This document shows, one piece after another, positions 1 through 7,534 of a stretch of 42,148 bases of DNA; position 1 is the first letter of the stretch, and every line of letters starts with the position of its first letter. The position numbers and the translations under genes were made by a program. Source of the DNA: an uncultured Gemmiger sp. (GTDB lineage Bacteria; Bacillota; Clostridia; Oscillospirales; Ruminococcaceae). The DNA is taken from NCBI GenBank assembly GCA_944388165.1, contig CALXHS010000015.1:1-42148 (forward strand). The letters run 5' to 3'. Under the pieces are notes generated by a model. It was not told where the DNA came from, did no database searches, and worked only from the letters and a program-made list of their open reading frames with translations.

Positions 1-76
1 GAACTTCGAGTTCAAGCTGCAGCAGGCGGAACGCTGGAAGCGGGACGCCGAAGCACTGGACCCTTCCATTCAGTAG
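1..76 (+). CDS. C-terminal end of an unidentified protein (partial)
   Basis: An open frame enters from the left edge (frame starting at base 2) and ends at a TAG at 74-76, giving about 24 residues ending in ALDPSIQ. It is rich in charged and Gln residues. The stop lies 12 bases before glf and overlaps its ribosome binding site, so the two are probably co-transcribed. A cell-surface polysaccharide gene would fit next to glf, but 24 residues do not allow a family call. Confidence 0.6.
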   Translation, partial: NFEFKLQQAERWKRDAEALDPSIQ

Positions 77-88
77 GAGGTTTTTCTG

Positions 89-1225
89 ATGGCAAAGCAG
101 TATGATTATCTCATCGTCGGCGCCGGTCTGTTCGGCGCGGTGTTCGCCCACGAAGCCACCAAGGCCGGCCGCACCTGCCTGGTGATCGACAAGCGGGACC
201 ACATCGCCGGCAACATCTACACCGAGAACGTGGAGGGCATCAACGTCCACCGCTATGGCGCCCATATCTTCCATACCAACGATAAAAAGGTGTGGGATTA
301 TGTGAACCGGTTCGCCGTGTTCAACCGCTACACCAACTCCCCCGTGGCCAACTACAAGGGCGAGCTGAACAACATACCCTTCAACATGAACACCTTCAAC
401 AAGATGTGGGGCGTGGTCACCCCCGCCGAGGCCCAGGCCAAGATCGAGGAACAGCGGGCGGCTCATTTCACCGCCGAGCCCAAGAACCTGGAAGAGCAGG
501 CCATCAACCTGGTGGGCACCGACATCTATGAGAAGCTGGTCAAGGGCTACACCGAAAAGCAGTGGGGCCGTCCCTGTGACCAGCTGCCCGCCTTCATCAT
601 CAAGCGGCTGCCGGTGCGCCTGACCTTCGACAACAACTACTTCAACGCTCTGTATCAGGGCATCCCCAACGGCGGCTATACCGCTATGGTGGAAAAGATG
701 CTGGCCGGCATCGAGGTACGCCTGGGCGTGAACTACCTGAAGGACAAGGCCGAGCTGGACGCCCTGGCCGGCCGGGTCATCTACACCGGTCCCATCGACG
801 CCTACTTCGACTATGCTCTGGGTGCGCTGCAGTACCGCAGCGTCCGATTCGAGACCGAACTGCTGGACTGCCCCAACTACCAGGGCAACGCGGTCATCAA
901 CTACACCGACGCCGAGACCCCCTACACCCGCATCATCGAGCACAAGCACTTTGAGTTCGGTTCCACCGAGCCCGGCACCAAGACGGTCATCAGCCGGGAA
1001 TATTCGGCGGAGTGGAAGCCTGGCGACGAGCCTTACTATCCGGTCAACGACGAGCAGAACAACGCCCTGTATGCACGCTACAAGGCGATGGCCGACGCCG
1101 AGCCCCATGTGGTTTTCGGCGGCCGACTGGGCGAATACCGCTACTACGACATGGACAAGGTCATCGAGAGCGCTCTGGAATGTGTCCGGGTGCAGCTGGA
1201 CAAGATCAACCAGTACGGCCAGTGA
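89..1225 (+). CDS. glf: UDP-galactopyranose mutase
   Basis: This flavoenzyme interconverts UDP-galactopyranose and UDP-galactofuranose in the cytoplasm, supplying galactofuranose for surface glycans. The 378-residue length is normal for bacterial Glf. The N-terminus is an FAD-binding Rossmann motif (VGAGLFGA, residues 10-17) followed by a second acidic strand, and family blocks such as RYGAHIFHTN and GYTEKQWGRP are clear. The ATG at 89 follows an AGGAGG overlapping the upstream stop codon. A terminator follows directly, so glf is the last gene of an operon that begins outside the window. The identification is firm; the glycan it feeds cannot be seen here. Confidence 0.96.
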   Translation: MAKQYDYLIVGAGLFGAVFAHEATKAGRTCLVIDKRDHIAGNIYTENVEGINVHRYGAHIFHTNDKKVWDYVNRFAVFNRYTNSPVANYKGELNNIPFNMNTFNKMWGVVTPAEAQAKIEEQRAAHFTAEPKNLEEQAINLVGTDIYEKLVKGYTEKQWGRPCDQLPAFIIKRLPVRLTFDNNYFNALYQGIPNGGYTAMVEKMLAGIEVRLGVNYLKDKAELDALAGRVIYTGPIDAYFDYALGALQYRSVRFETELLDCPNYQGNAVINYTDAETPYTRIIEHKHFEFGSTEPGTKTVISREYSAEWKPGDEPYYPVNDEQNNALYARYKAMADAEPHVVFGGRLGEYRYYDMDKVIESALECVRVQLDKINQYGQ

Positions 1226-1247
1226 TGCCTTTCTGAAATTTTCACAC

Positions 1248-1290
1248 AACCGGCGGCAGCCCCGTATCCATGGGGCTGCCGTCGGTTTTT
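1248..1290 (+). terminator. Rho-independent terminator after glf
   Basis: A long GC-rich stem (CGGCGGCAGCCCC paired with GGGGCTGCCGTCGG, one mismatch) closes a short loop and is followed by TTTTT. It separates the glf transcript from the rpe promoter downstream. Confidence 0.85.
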
Positions 1291-1315
1291 CTCGGGGACG
1301 GCGGGCGATAAAAAT

Positions 1316-1344
1316 TTGATTTTTGTGCTGTGTTACGGTACAAT
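1316..1344 (+). promoter_or_regulatory. Vegetative promoter for the rpe operon
   Basis: TTGATT at 1316-1321 and TACAAT at 1339-1344 are separated by exactly 17 bases. It lies about 70 bases before the rpe start, just after the glf terminator, and is the only convincing promoter seen before the terminator at 7421. Confidence 0.75.
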
Positions 1345-1412
1345 AAAGACTGTATGAGTATGCGCGGGTTGCCCGCGCGGGAAAGAGTATATAAGGATAA
1401 AGGAATTTTGCC

Positions 1413-2075
1413 ATGCAAACAAAACTGAGCGTGTCGGTCCTTTCGGCCGACCTGGCCAACCTGGCCCAGCAGAGCCGCGCCGCCCTGGACGCGGGCGCGG
1501 ACATGCTGCACATTGATGTGATGGACGGGCATTTTGTGCCCAACATCAGCTACGGTGCCCCGGTGCTCAAATGCCTGCACCGCGCTTTGCCCGATGCCTT
1601 CTATGACGTTCACCTGATGATCGAGGATCCGGCCTTCTACGCCAAGGACTTTGCCGCGGCGGGGGCCGACCTCATCACCGTTCACCTGGAAGCTGAGGGG
1701 GTGCGCAAGGACCCCCGGGCGGTGCTGCGCACCATCCGGGAACTGGGCTGCCGCACCGGGCTGAGCATCCGCCCCGGCACCCCGGTGGAGGAACTGTTCG
1801 ACTATCTGGATGATGTGGATCTGGTGCTCATCATGAGTGTGGAACCCGGTTTCGGCGGGCAGGCCTTCCTGCCCGGCACCCCCGAGCGCCTGGCAGCCGT
1901 GCGGGCGGAACTGGACCGCCGGGGCCTTTCGGTGATGCTGCAGGTGGACGGCGGCGTCAACACCCAGACCGCGCCCCTGTGCACCCGGGCCGGGGCCGAT
2001 GTCCTGGTGGTGGGCAGCGCCCTGTACAACGCACCCGATATGTCCGCCATGGCGGCGGGCATCCACGCCTTATAA
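1413..2075 (+). CDS. rpe: Ribulose-phosphate 3-epimerase
   Basis: Interconverts D-ribulose 5-phosphate and D-xylulose 5-phosphate in the non-oxidative pentose phosphate pathway. At 220 residues it has the normal length of this TIM-barrel enzyme. Visible hallmarks are the N-terminal SVLSADLANL strand, the metal-binding LHIDVMDGHFVPN block, HLMIEDP, the MSVEPGFGGQ loop and the phosphate-binding QVDGGVN near the C-terminus. The start follows AAGGATAAAGGA. It heads a probable seven-gene transcript; the next gene begins 39 bases downstream with no terminator between. Confidence 0.96.
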   Translation: MQTKLSVSVLSADLANLAQQSRAALDAGADMLHIDVMDGHFVPNISYGAPVLKCLHRALPDAFYDVHLMIEDPAFYAKDFAAAGADLITVHLEAEGVRKDPRAVLRTIRELGCRTGLSIRPGTPVEELFDYLDDVDLVLIMSVEPGFGGQAFLPGTPERLAAVRAELDRRGLSVMLQVDGGVNTQTAPLCTRAGADVLVVGSALYNAPDMSAMAAGIHAL

Positions 2076-2114
2076 GCAACCGCGGCCCGTCTGCCGGGCA
2101 GCAAAGGAGAGCTC

Positions 2115-3140
2115 ATGCCAAACCGAAACAAAATCGAGCGCAGCGCCAACTATAATTATTATGCAGATATTTTGTGGTGCTGTGTGCCGCTGATGGCCAT
2201 GGCCTGGTTTTTCTATGGCCCCCGGCCCATCCTGCTCATGCTGGTGGGCCTGTTCACCGCTTACGTGTGCGACTGCCTGGTCACCCCGCTGCACGGGGCA
2301 GGGTATCGTCCCCACGAACCGTCCAGCGAATGTTTTGCCGCCCTCATCGTGCTAATGATGCCAGCGTCGGTGTCCTACTTCATGGTGGTGGCCGCGGTCA
2401 TCGTGGCGGTACTGGTCAAGGAGACCTTCGGCGGTGAAGGCCACTATCCCTTCCATCCCGCGGCGGCGGGCGTGGCGGTGGCGGCCCTTTCCTGGCCGGA
2501 CCAGCTCACCCGTTATCCCACCCCGGGCACCGTTCTGCCTTTGTGGGGCAACACCACCGATACCCTCACCACCGGTATGAACACCACTCTGTCCGGCGGC
2601 GGTCTGCCTTCCGCCACCACCATGAATCTGCTCACCGGCAACGTGGTGGGACCTTTGGGCACCGGGGCATTTCTGGTCATTGGGGCCTGCGGGCTGTTTC
2701 TGCTCTGCCGGGGCCATCTGAAGCTGTCCACGTTGCTGCCGTATCTCATCGTCTGCGTGGCGGTGCCCTGGCTGCTGCCCAACCTGAACGACCTGCCCAC
2801 GTTCAGCTTCCCCTGGGAGTTCGTGCGTCAGCGCGTCTATCTGGAAAAATTCATCATCCTCACCGGCGGTATGGCCTTCGGCGGGGTGTTCCTGATCTGT
2901 GAACCTGTTACCCAGCCCAACCGTTTTACCAGCCGTGTGATCTACGGCCTGCTGCTGGGCCTGGCCACCACCGTGTTCCGCTATAACACCGTCTACGAGG
3001 TGGGCGTCTGCTTTGCATTGCTCATCGTGGGTGCCGTGCCGGAATGGCTGGACCGCGTATCCCGCCGTGCCGAGCGCATGAAGTTTATGAAGAAGGAGGC
3101 GAAACGGATTGCAAAACGAGCAAAACCGGAAATCCTCTAA
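2115..3140 (+). CDS. RnfD-like membrane protein (second, divergent copy)
   Basis: A 341-residue polytopic protein of the RnfD/NqrB family. Stretches such as VKETFGGEG...FHPAAAG and the C-terminal GGMAFGGVFLICEPVTQP align with KQLFGG...NPALVG and GGLMFGAVFMATDYVTSP in the complete Rnf operon at 15.7-20.8 kb. In family members a Thr in a D-x-x-S-G-A-T motif carries covalent FMN attached by ApbE. Here the aligned site is GGLPSAT (residues 162-168): the AT remains but the Asp and Ser are gone, so flavinylation is uncertain. The C-terminal tail is strongly basic. The start has AAAGGAGA upstream, and the end overlaps the next gene by 32 bases. Role unknown; membrane location is secure. Confidence 0.82.
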   Translation: MPNRNKIERSANYNYYADILWCCVPLMAMAWFFYGPRPILLMLVGLFTAYVCDCLVTPLHGAGYRPHEPSSECFAALIVLMMPASVSYFMVVAAVIVAVLVKETFGGEGHYPFHPAAAGVAVAALSWPDQLTRYPTPGTVLPLWGNTTDTLTTGMNTTLSGGGLPSATTMNLLTGNVVGPLGTGAFLVIGACGLFLLCRGHLKLSTLLPYLIVCVAVPWLLPNLNDLPTFSFPWEFVRQRVYLEKFIILTGGMAFGGVFLICEPVTQPNRFTSRVIYGLLLGLATTVFRYNTVYEVGVCFALLIVGAVPEWLDRVSRRAERMKFMKKEAKRIAKRAKPEIL

Positions 3141-4041
3141 ACCCGCCGGGCGTCCGGTCCGTAAGAAAAAGAACCAGCCGGAACAGTCCCAGACCGTTAT
3201 CATTCCCCAGATTTCTCCCGAAGTGCTGGAACGTGCCCGCTGCGCTGCTGCCGAGGGCAAGACTCCCCAGCAGATCGACCAGGAGGCCGCCCAGGCTGCT
3301 GCCGAACAGGCAGCCCAGACCCAGGCCGCCCCGGCGGAAGCTGTCCGTCCCGCCCCTCAGCCCAAACCCAGCCGCCCCGCCCGCAAGACCCGGGCAGAGG
3401 CCGAAGCCGAACTGGCCCAGAACATCCACGACGATCACCTGTGGCTGAACAACCCGGTCATGGTCCGCGGCCTGGGCCTGGCGCCCATTGTGGCCATGGC
3501 CAGTGACGGCGACCGCGCGCTGATGCTCTGCGTGCTGTCCATTCTGCTGCTCACCGCCACCCGCATGCTGGCGGTGGCCATCTGCCACATCACAGGCAAC
3601 CGTTTCCGCCCCGTGGTGTACGCCTATTCCGCCGCCCTCATCTATATCCCGGTGTACATCCTCATGTACAATATCTTCGGCAACAACCTGTCCATTATGG
3701 GTATCTATCTGCCCATGATGGTGGTGGAGCCGGTCATTATCAAACGTATGGAAGCCACCGAGCTGGAATCCATCGGCGAGGCGTTCCGCCGCGGCATCAA
3801 CAACACCGTGGGCCTCTGTGTGGCCATTATGCTGGTGGGCGTCCTGCGGGAACTGCTGGCTTACGGCACCGTTTTTGAAAATCCGGTTCTGTCGGTGGGG
3901 CTGCTGCCTCTGGCCGCCCAGCCCGCCGGCGGTTTCCTGCTGCTGGGCCTGATCGCCGCCGGCTGGACCGCTGTGGGCAATGCCTATGTGCATTATAAAC
4001 AGGAGGAGGTGCGTCACCTGTATGCTGACCGCAAGCACTGA
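3109..4041 (+). CDS. RnfE-like membrane protein with long N-terminal extension, lacking Fe-S cysteines
   Basis: A 310-residue protein starting with TTG, chosen because AAGGAGG lies 9 bases upstream. Residues 1 to about 108 are a hydrophilic Ala/Gln/Pro-rich extension with basic patches, absent from ordinary RnfE (about 200-230 residues). From residue 115 (NPVM) it aligns with the RnfE encoded at 18586-19272. In RnfE/NqrD the two membrane-helix cysteines (C28/29 and C112 in the local RnfE) hold a [2Fe-2S] cluster. Here they align with GLA (123-125) and EP (207-208), so both are lost. It overlaps both neighbours, suggesting translational coupling. It may scaffold or be a repurposed Rnf subunit; electron transfer through the known cluster looks impossible. 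Confidence 0.8.
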   Translation: MQNEQNRKSSKPAGRPVRKKKNQPEQSQTVIIPQISPEVLERARCAAAEGKTPQQIDQEAAQAAAEQAAQTQAAPAEAVRPAPQPKPSRPARKTRAEAEAELAQNIHDDHLWLNNPVMVRGLGLAPIVAMASDGDRALMLCVLSILLLTATRMLAVAICHITGNRFRPVVYAYSAALIYIPVYILMYNIFGNNLSIMGIYLPMMVVEPVIIKRMEATELESIGEAFRRGINNTVGLCVAIMLVGVLRELLAYGTVFENPVLSVGLLPLAAQPAGGFLLLGLIAAGWTAVGNAYVHYKQEEVRHLYADRKH

Positions 4042-4672
4042 TCTGACGGTTTTCCAGGGCGTGGCGCAGTTCATCTCCTATGCCATCCTGGCCATCTTTG
4101 CGGAAAACGTGGTTTTCTCCCGGGCCATGGGCGTGTCCCGCCTGATCAAGCTGGTGGGCGACCCCGACGTGCGTACCTGGCAGTACTGCACCCCCGTGAT
4201 TCTGGTGCAGCTGCTCAGTGCCCCCCTGGGCTGGGCCTGCATGGTCTATGTCTCCCCGGTGGTGCGGGATGCTTTGCCGGAATGGCTGCCCCTCGCCGCA
4301 CTTCGTCCCATTCTGTATCTGACCTGCGCGGTCATTGCCATGGGCGTGGTGTGGTTGCTGCTGGCTTTCCTGCCGGCGGCCCACCGTGCGGCCTGCCGGG
4401 AACAGCTGCCCCTGGCCACCTGCACCTGCAGTGTGCTGGGTACCTTGCTGCTGTGCGCCAACCAGAACTATGACCTGCTGCAAAGCACCGCTTTCGGCTT
4501 CGGCAGCGGTGTGGGCTACCTGTTTGCCGTGCTGGTGGTGGACGAAGGCCGCCGCCGTCTGGGCAGTAAGGACGTGCCCGCCATCTTCCGCGGCCTGCCC
4601 AGCTCGCTGATTTATATCGGCATCCTGTCCCTGGCCATCTATGGCCTGGTGGGGCATGGCGTGGCACGGTAA
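4022..4672 (+). CDS. RnfA-like membrane protein (divergent copy)
   Basis: A 216-residue polytopic protein resembling RnfA/NqrE. I chose the ATG at 4022, 12 bases after AGGAGGAGG, rather than an in-frame ATG at 3980 that has no ribosome binding site. The N-terminal helix (FAENVVFSRAMGVSRLI) aligns with NNYVLVQFLGICPFLGV of the RnfA at 19269, and SVLG matches CVLG. The first cluster-ligand cysteine (C29 in RnfA) is replaced by Ser39. A Cys aligned with the second remains (C136, in the ATCTCSVLG stretch). It overlaps the preceding gene by 20 bases. With its D- and E-like neighbours it would form an Rnf-like membrane core without the B, C and G subunits. Confidence 0.78.
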   Translation: MLTASTDLTVFQGVAQFISYAILAIFAENVVFSRAMGVSRLIKLVGDPDVRTWQYCTPVILVQLLSAPLGWACMVYVSPVVRDALPEWLPLAALRPILYLTCAVIAMGVVWLLLAFLPAAHRAACREQLPLATCTCSVLGTLLLCANQNYDLLQSTAFGFGSGVGYLFAVLVVDEGRRRLGSKDVPAIFRGLPSSLIYIGILSLAIYGLVGHGVAR

Positions 4673-4709
4673 AGCCATCGCTATCTTGATTTGATCGGAG
4701 TTGATATCC

Positions 4710-5981
4710 ATGTCCAACTGCTTTCTGCCGGCGGATATCCTGCTGCCCCCGGCATCGGTCCCTCTGGACCCCTGGGCCAGCATTGCGGTAGACCAGTTCA
4801 CCTCCCAGCCGGAATATTGGCAGCGGGCGGAGGAACTGGCCGCCGGGCAGCCCAGCACCCTGCACATCGTTCTGCCCGAAGCCTATCTGGGCACCCCCGG
4901 GCAGGCAGAACGGCTGGCGCAGATCCGGGCTGCCATGACCGAATACCGCCGCAGCCTGCTCACCCGCACCGTGCACGGGTATGTGTATGTGGAGCGCACC
5001 CAGATGGACGGTACCGTCCGCCAGGGTCTGGTGGGCATGGTGGACCTGGAAACCTACAGCTACGAAAAAGGCGCCAAGACCGCCATCCGTCCCAGTGAGA
5101 ACACAGTGGTGGAGCGCATTCCGCCCCGGCTGGCCATCCGCCGGGGAGCCGAACTGGAAACCCCCCATGTGATGATGCTGGCCGACGACGAAGCCTGCAC
5201 CCTCATTGAGCCCATCGGCCGCTGCAAGGACAGCCTGCCCCTTCTCTATGACGGGGACCTGATGCTGGGCGGCGGCCATCTGGCCGGCTGGGCGGTGGAA
5301 GACCCCGCCCTCATCGGCCAGATCGACGCTGCCCTGGCCGCGCTGGGGGACGCCGACGCCTTTGCCGCCCGCTGGCCCGCTGCTGCCGGGCAGCCGCCCA
5401 TGGTGCTGGCAGTGGGGGATGGCAACCACTCTCTGGCCACCGCCAAAGCCTGCTGGGAGGAACTGAAAGCCACCCTCACCCCCGAGGAACAAGCCAGCCA
5501 CCCCGCCCGCTACTGCCTGGCGGAGGTTTGCAACGTCCATTCTCCCGCCATCGAGATCGAACCCATCCACCGGGTGGTGTTCGGCATGGATGCCGGGGCT
5601 TTGTGCAAAGCCATGGATACCTGGCTGGCGGCCAGTGGGGGAGAGGAAACCGCCCCGGCGCAGACCTTCACCGTCTGCGGCCCGTCTTTCACCAGGGACT
5701 ATACCCTGACCCGGGCGCCCCGGCCGCTGGCTGTGGGCACGGTGGAAGCCTTCCTCACCGACCTGTGTGCCGACGGCCGCTGCCGCGTGGACTATATCCA
5801 CGGGGAGGATGCTGCCCGCAGCCTGGCAGGGGAGAACGCCGCCGCCATCCTGCTGCCGCCCTTTGAGAAGGCGGACCTGTTCCGGGGCGTGGTGCTGGGC
5901 GGAGTGCTGCCCCGCAAGACCTTCAGCATGGGTCACGCCGAGGAAAAACGCTACTATAACGAATGCCGCGCCCTGGTGTAA
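4710..5981 (+). CDS. DUF1015 family protein
   Basis: A 423-residue cytoplasmic protein matching the DUF1015 family: an N-terminal PADILLPPASV...LDPWASIAVDQ region, the invariant-looking GDGNHSLATAK block in the middle, EVCNVHSPAIEIEPIHRVV, and a C-terminal FSMGHAEEKRYYNE. ATG at 4710 was chosen over a TTG at 4701 because CGGAG lies 9 bases before it. The biochemical function of the family is not established; it is often found near serine-biosynthesis genes in other Firmicutes, but no such gene is next to it here. It follows the Rnf-like trio by 37 bases in the same transcript. Confidence 0.9.
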   Translation: MSNCFLPADILLPPASVPLDPWASIAVDQFTSQPEYWQRAEELAAGQPSTLHIVLPEAYLGTPGQAERLAQIRAAMTEYRRSLLTRTVHGYVYVERTQMDGTVRQGLVGMVDLETYSYEKGAKTAIRPSENTVVERIPPRLAIRRGAELETPHVMMLADDEACTLIEPIGRCKDSLPLLYDGDLMLGGGHLAGWAVEDPALIGQIDAALAALGDADAFAARWPAAAGQPPMVLAVGDGNHSLATAKACWEELKATLTPEEQASHPARYCLAEVCNVHSPAIEIEPIHRVVFGMDAGALCKAMDTWLAASGGEETAPAQTFTVCGPSFTRDYTLTRAPRPLAVGTVEAFLTDLCADGRCRVDYIHGEDAARSLAGENAAAILLPPFEKADLFRGVVLGGVLPRKTFSMGHAEEKRYYNECRALV

Positions 5982-6020
5982 GGGCCCGGTTTTGGAGAAC
6001 CCATTGCAGGAAGAAGAGGA

Positions 6021-6581
6021 ATGAGCATGCCGAACAACAAACCCGCCCAACCCCAGCAGAATCAGAATAAGGAGAAAGCCTCCGGCGAACAGGAACAGCA
6101 CCGCCGCCGTCGCCGCCGTTCCCGCGGCGGGCAAGGTGGTGCCCAGCAGGGCCAGGCCGCAGCCAAGACGGCCCAGCAGCCCCAGGGCAAAAACGCCCCT
6201 GCCGCCGAGAAGAACGCCCCCGCCAAAAAGAGCCGGGGCGGCCAGAATAACGGGCAGAACAACGGCCAGACCGGCAGCCAGAACAATAACGGCCGCCGCC
6301 AGCCGCAGAAGCCCCAGGAACCCAAGAACCAGCGCCGTACCGGGACGGAACAACAGCAGCGTCCTGCCCGTCAGCCGGAAAATCAGCCCGGCCGCCGGGC
6401 CAATGCCTCCCGTCCCCGCCGGGAATCCCAGGCGGAGGATGTGGGCCTGCTGCTCATCACCCGCCGCCCGCCCAAGCAGAAGTTTGCCAATTTTGAAGAG
6501 TACATTGCTGCCCACGGCGGCGTGACCGTGCCGGTGGAGGGGGACACTGTGCCCGCCGAGACCCCGGCTGACGCCGAATGA
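6021..6581 (+). CDS. Basic low-complexity Q/N/RG-rich protein
   Basis: A 186-residue protein of unknown function. It has no membrane segment. Residues about 1-140 are low complexity: Pro/Gln/Asn start, a run of six arginines followed by SRGG, RGG-like and QNNGQN repeats, then Arg/Gln/Pro mixtures. The last 45 residues look folded and less biased (VGLLLITRRPPKQ, FANFEEYIAAHGG). Such composition is typical of RNA-binding disordered tails, which is an inference only. It starts behind AGGAAGAAGAGG, 39 bases after the DUF1015 gene, and its stop overlaps the rlmA start (ATGA), so it is translated with an rRNA methyltransferase. Confidence 0.8.
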   Translation: MSMPNNKPAQPQQNQNKEKASGEQEQHRRRRRRSRGGQGGAQQGQAAAKTAQQPQGKNAPAAEKNAPAKKSRGGQNNGQNNGQTGSQNNNGRRQPQKPQEPKNQRRTGTEQQQRPARQPENQPGRRANASRPRRESQAEDVGLLLITRRPPKQKFANFEEYIAAHGGVTVPVEGDTVPAETPADAE

Positions 6582-7417
6582 ACGCCGCACTGGCAGCCGG
6601 GCTGCGCTGCCCGGTGTGCGGCGGTGCCCTGGGTGTGTGGGGGACCTCTCTGCGCTGCGCCAAAAACCACAGCTTTGATATTGCCAAGGAAGGCTATGTG
6701 AACCTGCTGCCCATCCAGAAACGCCACGCCGCCGACCCCGGCGACGGCAAGGCTATGGTGGCCGCCCGCCGGGCCTTTCTGCAAAGCGGCGGGTATGATG
6801 CCTTCCGCCATGCCCTGGCACAGCTCTGCCTGCAAGCCGGAAAAGAAACGCCCAACATCGTGGACGCCGGCTGCGGGGAAGGCAGCTACGACCGCACGGT
6901 GCTGGACGCCTTTGCCGCTGCCGGACGGCAGGTCAACCTCATCGGGTTCGACCTGTCTAAGCCCGCCGTGCGCCTGGCGGCCAAGCTGGCGCCCCAGGGT
7001 GCCTTTGCGGTGGGGGGCAGTTTCTGCGCCCCGGTGGCCGACGGCTGGGCGGATATCCTCCTGAACGTCTTTTCGCCCTTTGCGGCGGCGGAGTTTTCCC
7101 GTATGCTGCGCCCGGGCGGGCTGCTGATCTACGCGGTGCCCACCCCGCGGCATCTGTTCGGGCTGAAAGAGATCCTGTACGACCAGCCCTATGAAAATCC
7201 GGCGGTGCGCACCGAATATCCGGGTTTTGTGCAGGAAGATGAGCGAATCGTCACCGACACCATCACCCTGAACAACGCCATGGCCCAGGCGCTGTTCACC
7301 ATGACCCCCTACTACTTCAACACCCCGCCGGAAGGCGCGGCCCGCCTGGCCGCCTGCCCGGAACTGACCACCGAGATCGGTTTCAGGTTCCTGTTGTACC
7401 GCCGGGAAAACACCTGA
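6578..7417 (+). CDS. rlmA: 23S rRNA (guanine-N1)-methyltransferase RlmA family
   Basis: An S-adenosylmethionine-dependent methyltransferase that modifies a guanine in 23S rRNA helix 35. The N-terminal zinc-binding module is visible as CPVCGG near residue 11 and RCAKNHSFD about 15 residues later (three Cys, one His), followed by the family phrase EGYVNLLPIQ. The SAM-binding motif is VDAGCGEGSYD. The 279-residue length is normal. Its ATG overlaps the preceding TGA, and a terminator follows at once, so it ends the rpe operon. Whether the target is the RlmA(I) or RlmA(II) guanine cannot be decided from sequence alone. Confidence 0.9.
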   Translation: MNAALAAGLRCPVCGGALGVWGTSLRCAKNHSFDIAKEGYVNLLPIQKRHAADPGDGKAMVAARRAFLQSGGYDAFRHALAQLCLQAGKETPNIVDAGCGEGSYDRTVLDAFAAAGRQVNLIGFDLSKPAVRLAAKLAPQGAFAVGGSFCAPVADGWADILLNVFSPFAAAEFSRMLRPGGLLIYAVPTPRHLFGLKEILYDQPYENPAVRTEYPGFVQEDERIVTDTITLNNAMAQALFTMTPYYFNTPPEGAARLAACPELTTEIGFRFLLYRRENT

Positions 7418-7420
7418 TCC

Positions 7421-7447
7421 AAGGCCCCTGCCAGGGGCCTTTTTTCT
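7421..7447 (+). terminator. Rho-independent terminator after rlmA
   Basis: AAGGCCCCTG-CCAGGGGCCTT forms a near-perfect hairpin with almost no loop and is followed by TTTTTTCTTT. It ends the rpe-to-rlmA transcript. Confidence 0.88.
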
Positions 7448-7461
7448 TTGCCGAAGCGCCA

Positions 7462-7490
7462 TTTACAAAGCCCTGGTTTTGGGCTACAAT
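7462..7490 (+). promoter_or_regulatory. Promoter for cardiolipin synthase
   Basis: TTTACA at 7462-7467 and TACAAT at 7485-7490 with 17-base spacing, directly after the rlmA terminator and about 45 bases before the cls start. Confidence 0.75.
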
Positions 7491-7534
7491 GGCAGCATGG
7501 CCCCGCTTTTGGCGGGACGAAAGGAAGTGTTCCC

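Noticed and set aside
2115-4672. Ordinary second Rnf complex
   Set aside because: No B, C or G subunit genes are adjacent and most cluster-ligand cysteines are gone.
4332-6590. A 752-residue open frame on the minus strand
   Set aside because: It is the shadow of high-GC codons opposite the DUF1015, Q/N-rich and RnfA-like genes; it has Gly/His/Gln-rich composition, no ribosome binding site and no family resemblance.
7448-7534. N-terminal extension of cardiolipin synthase
   Set aside because: The extra codons overlap the promoter and lack a ribosome binding site; ATG 7535 has both upstream.
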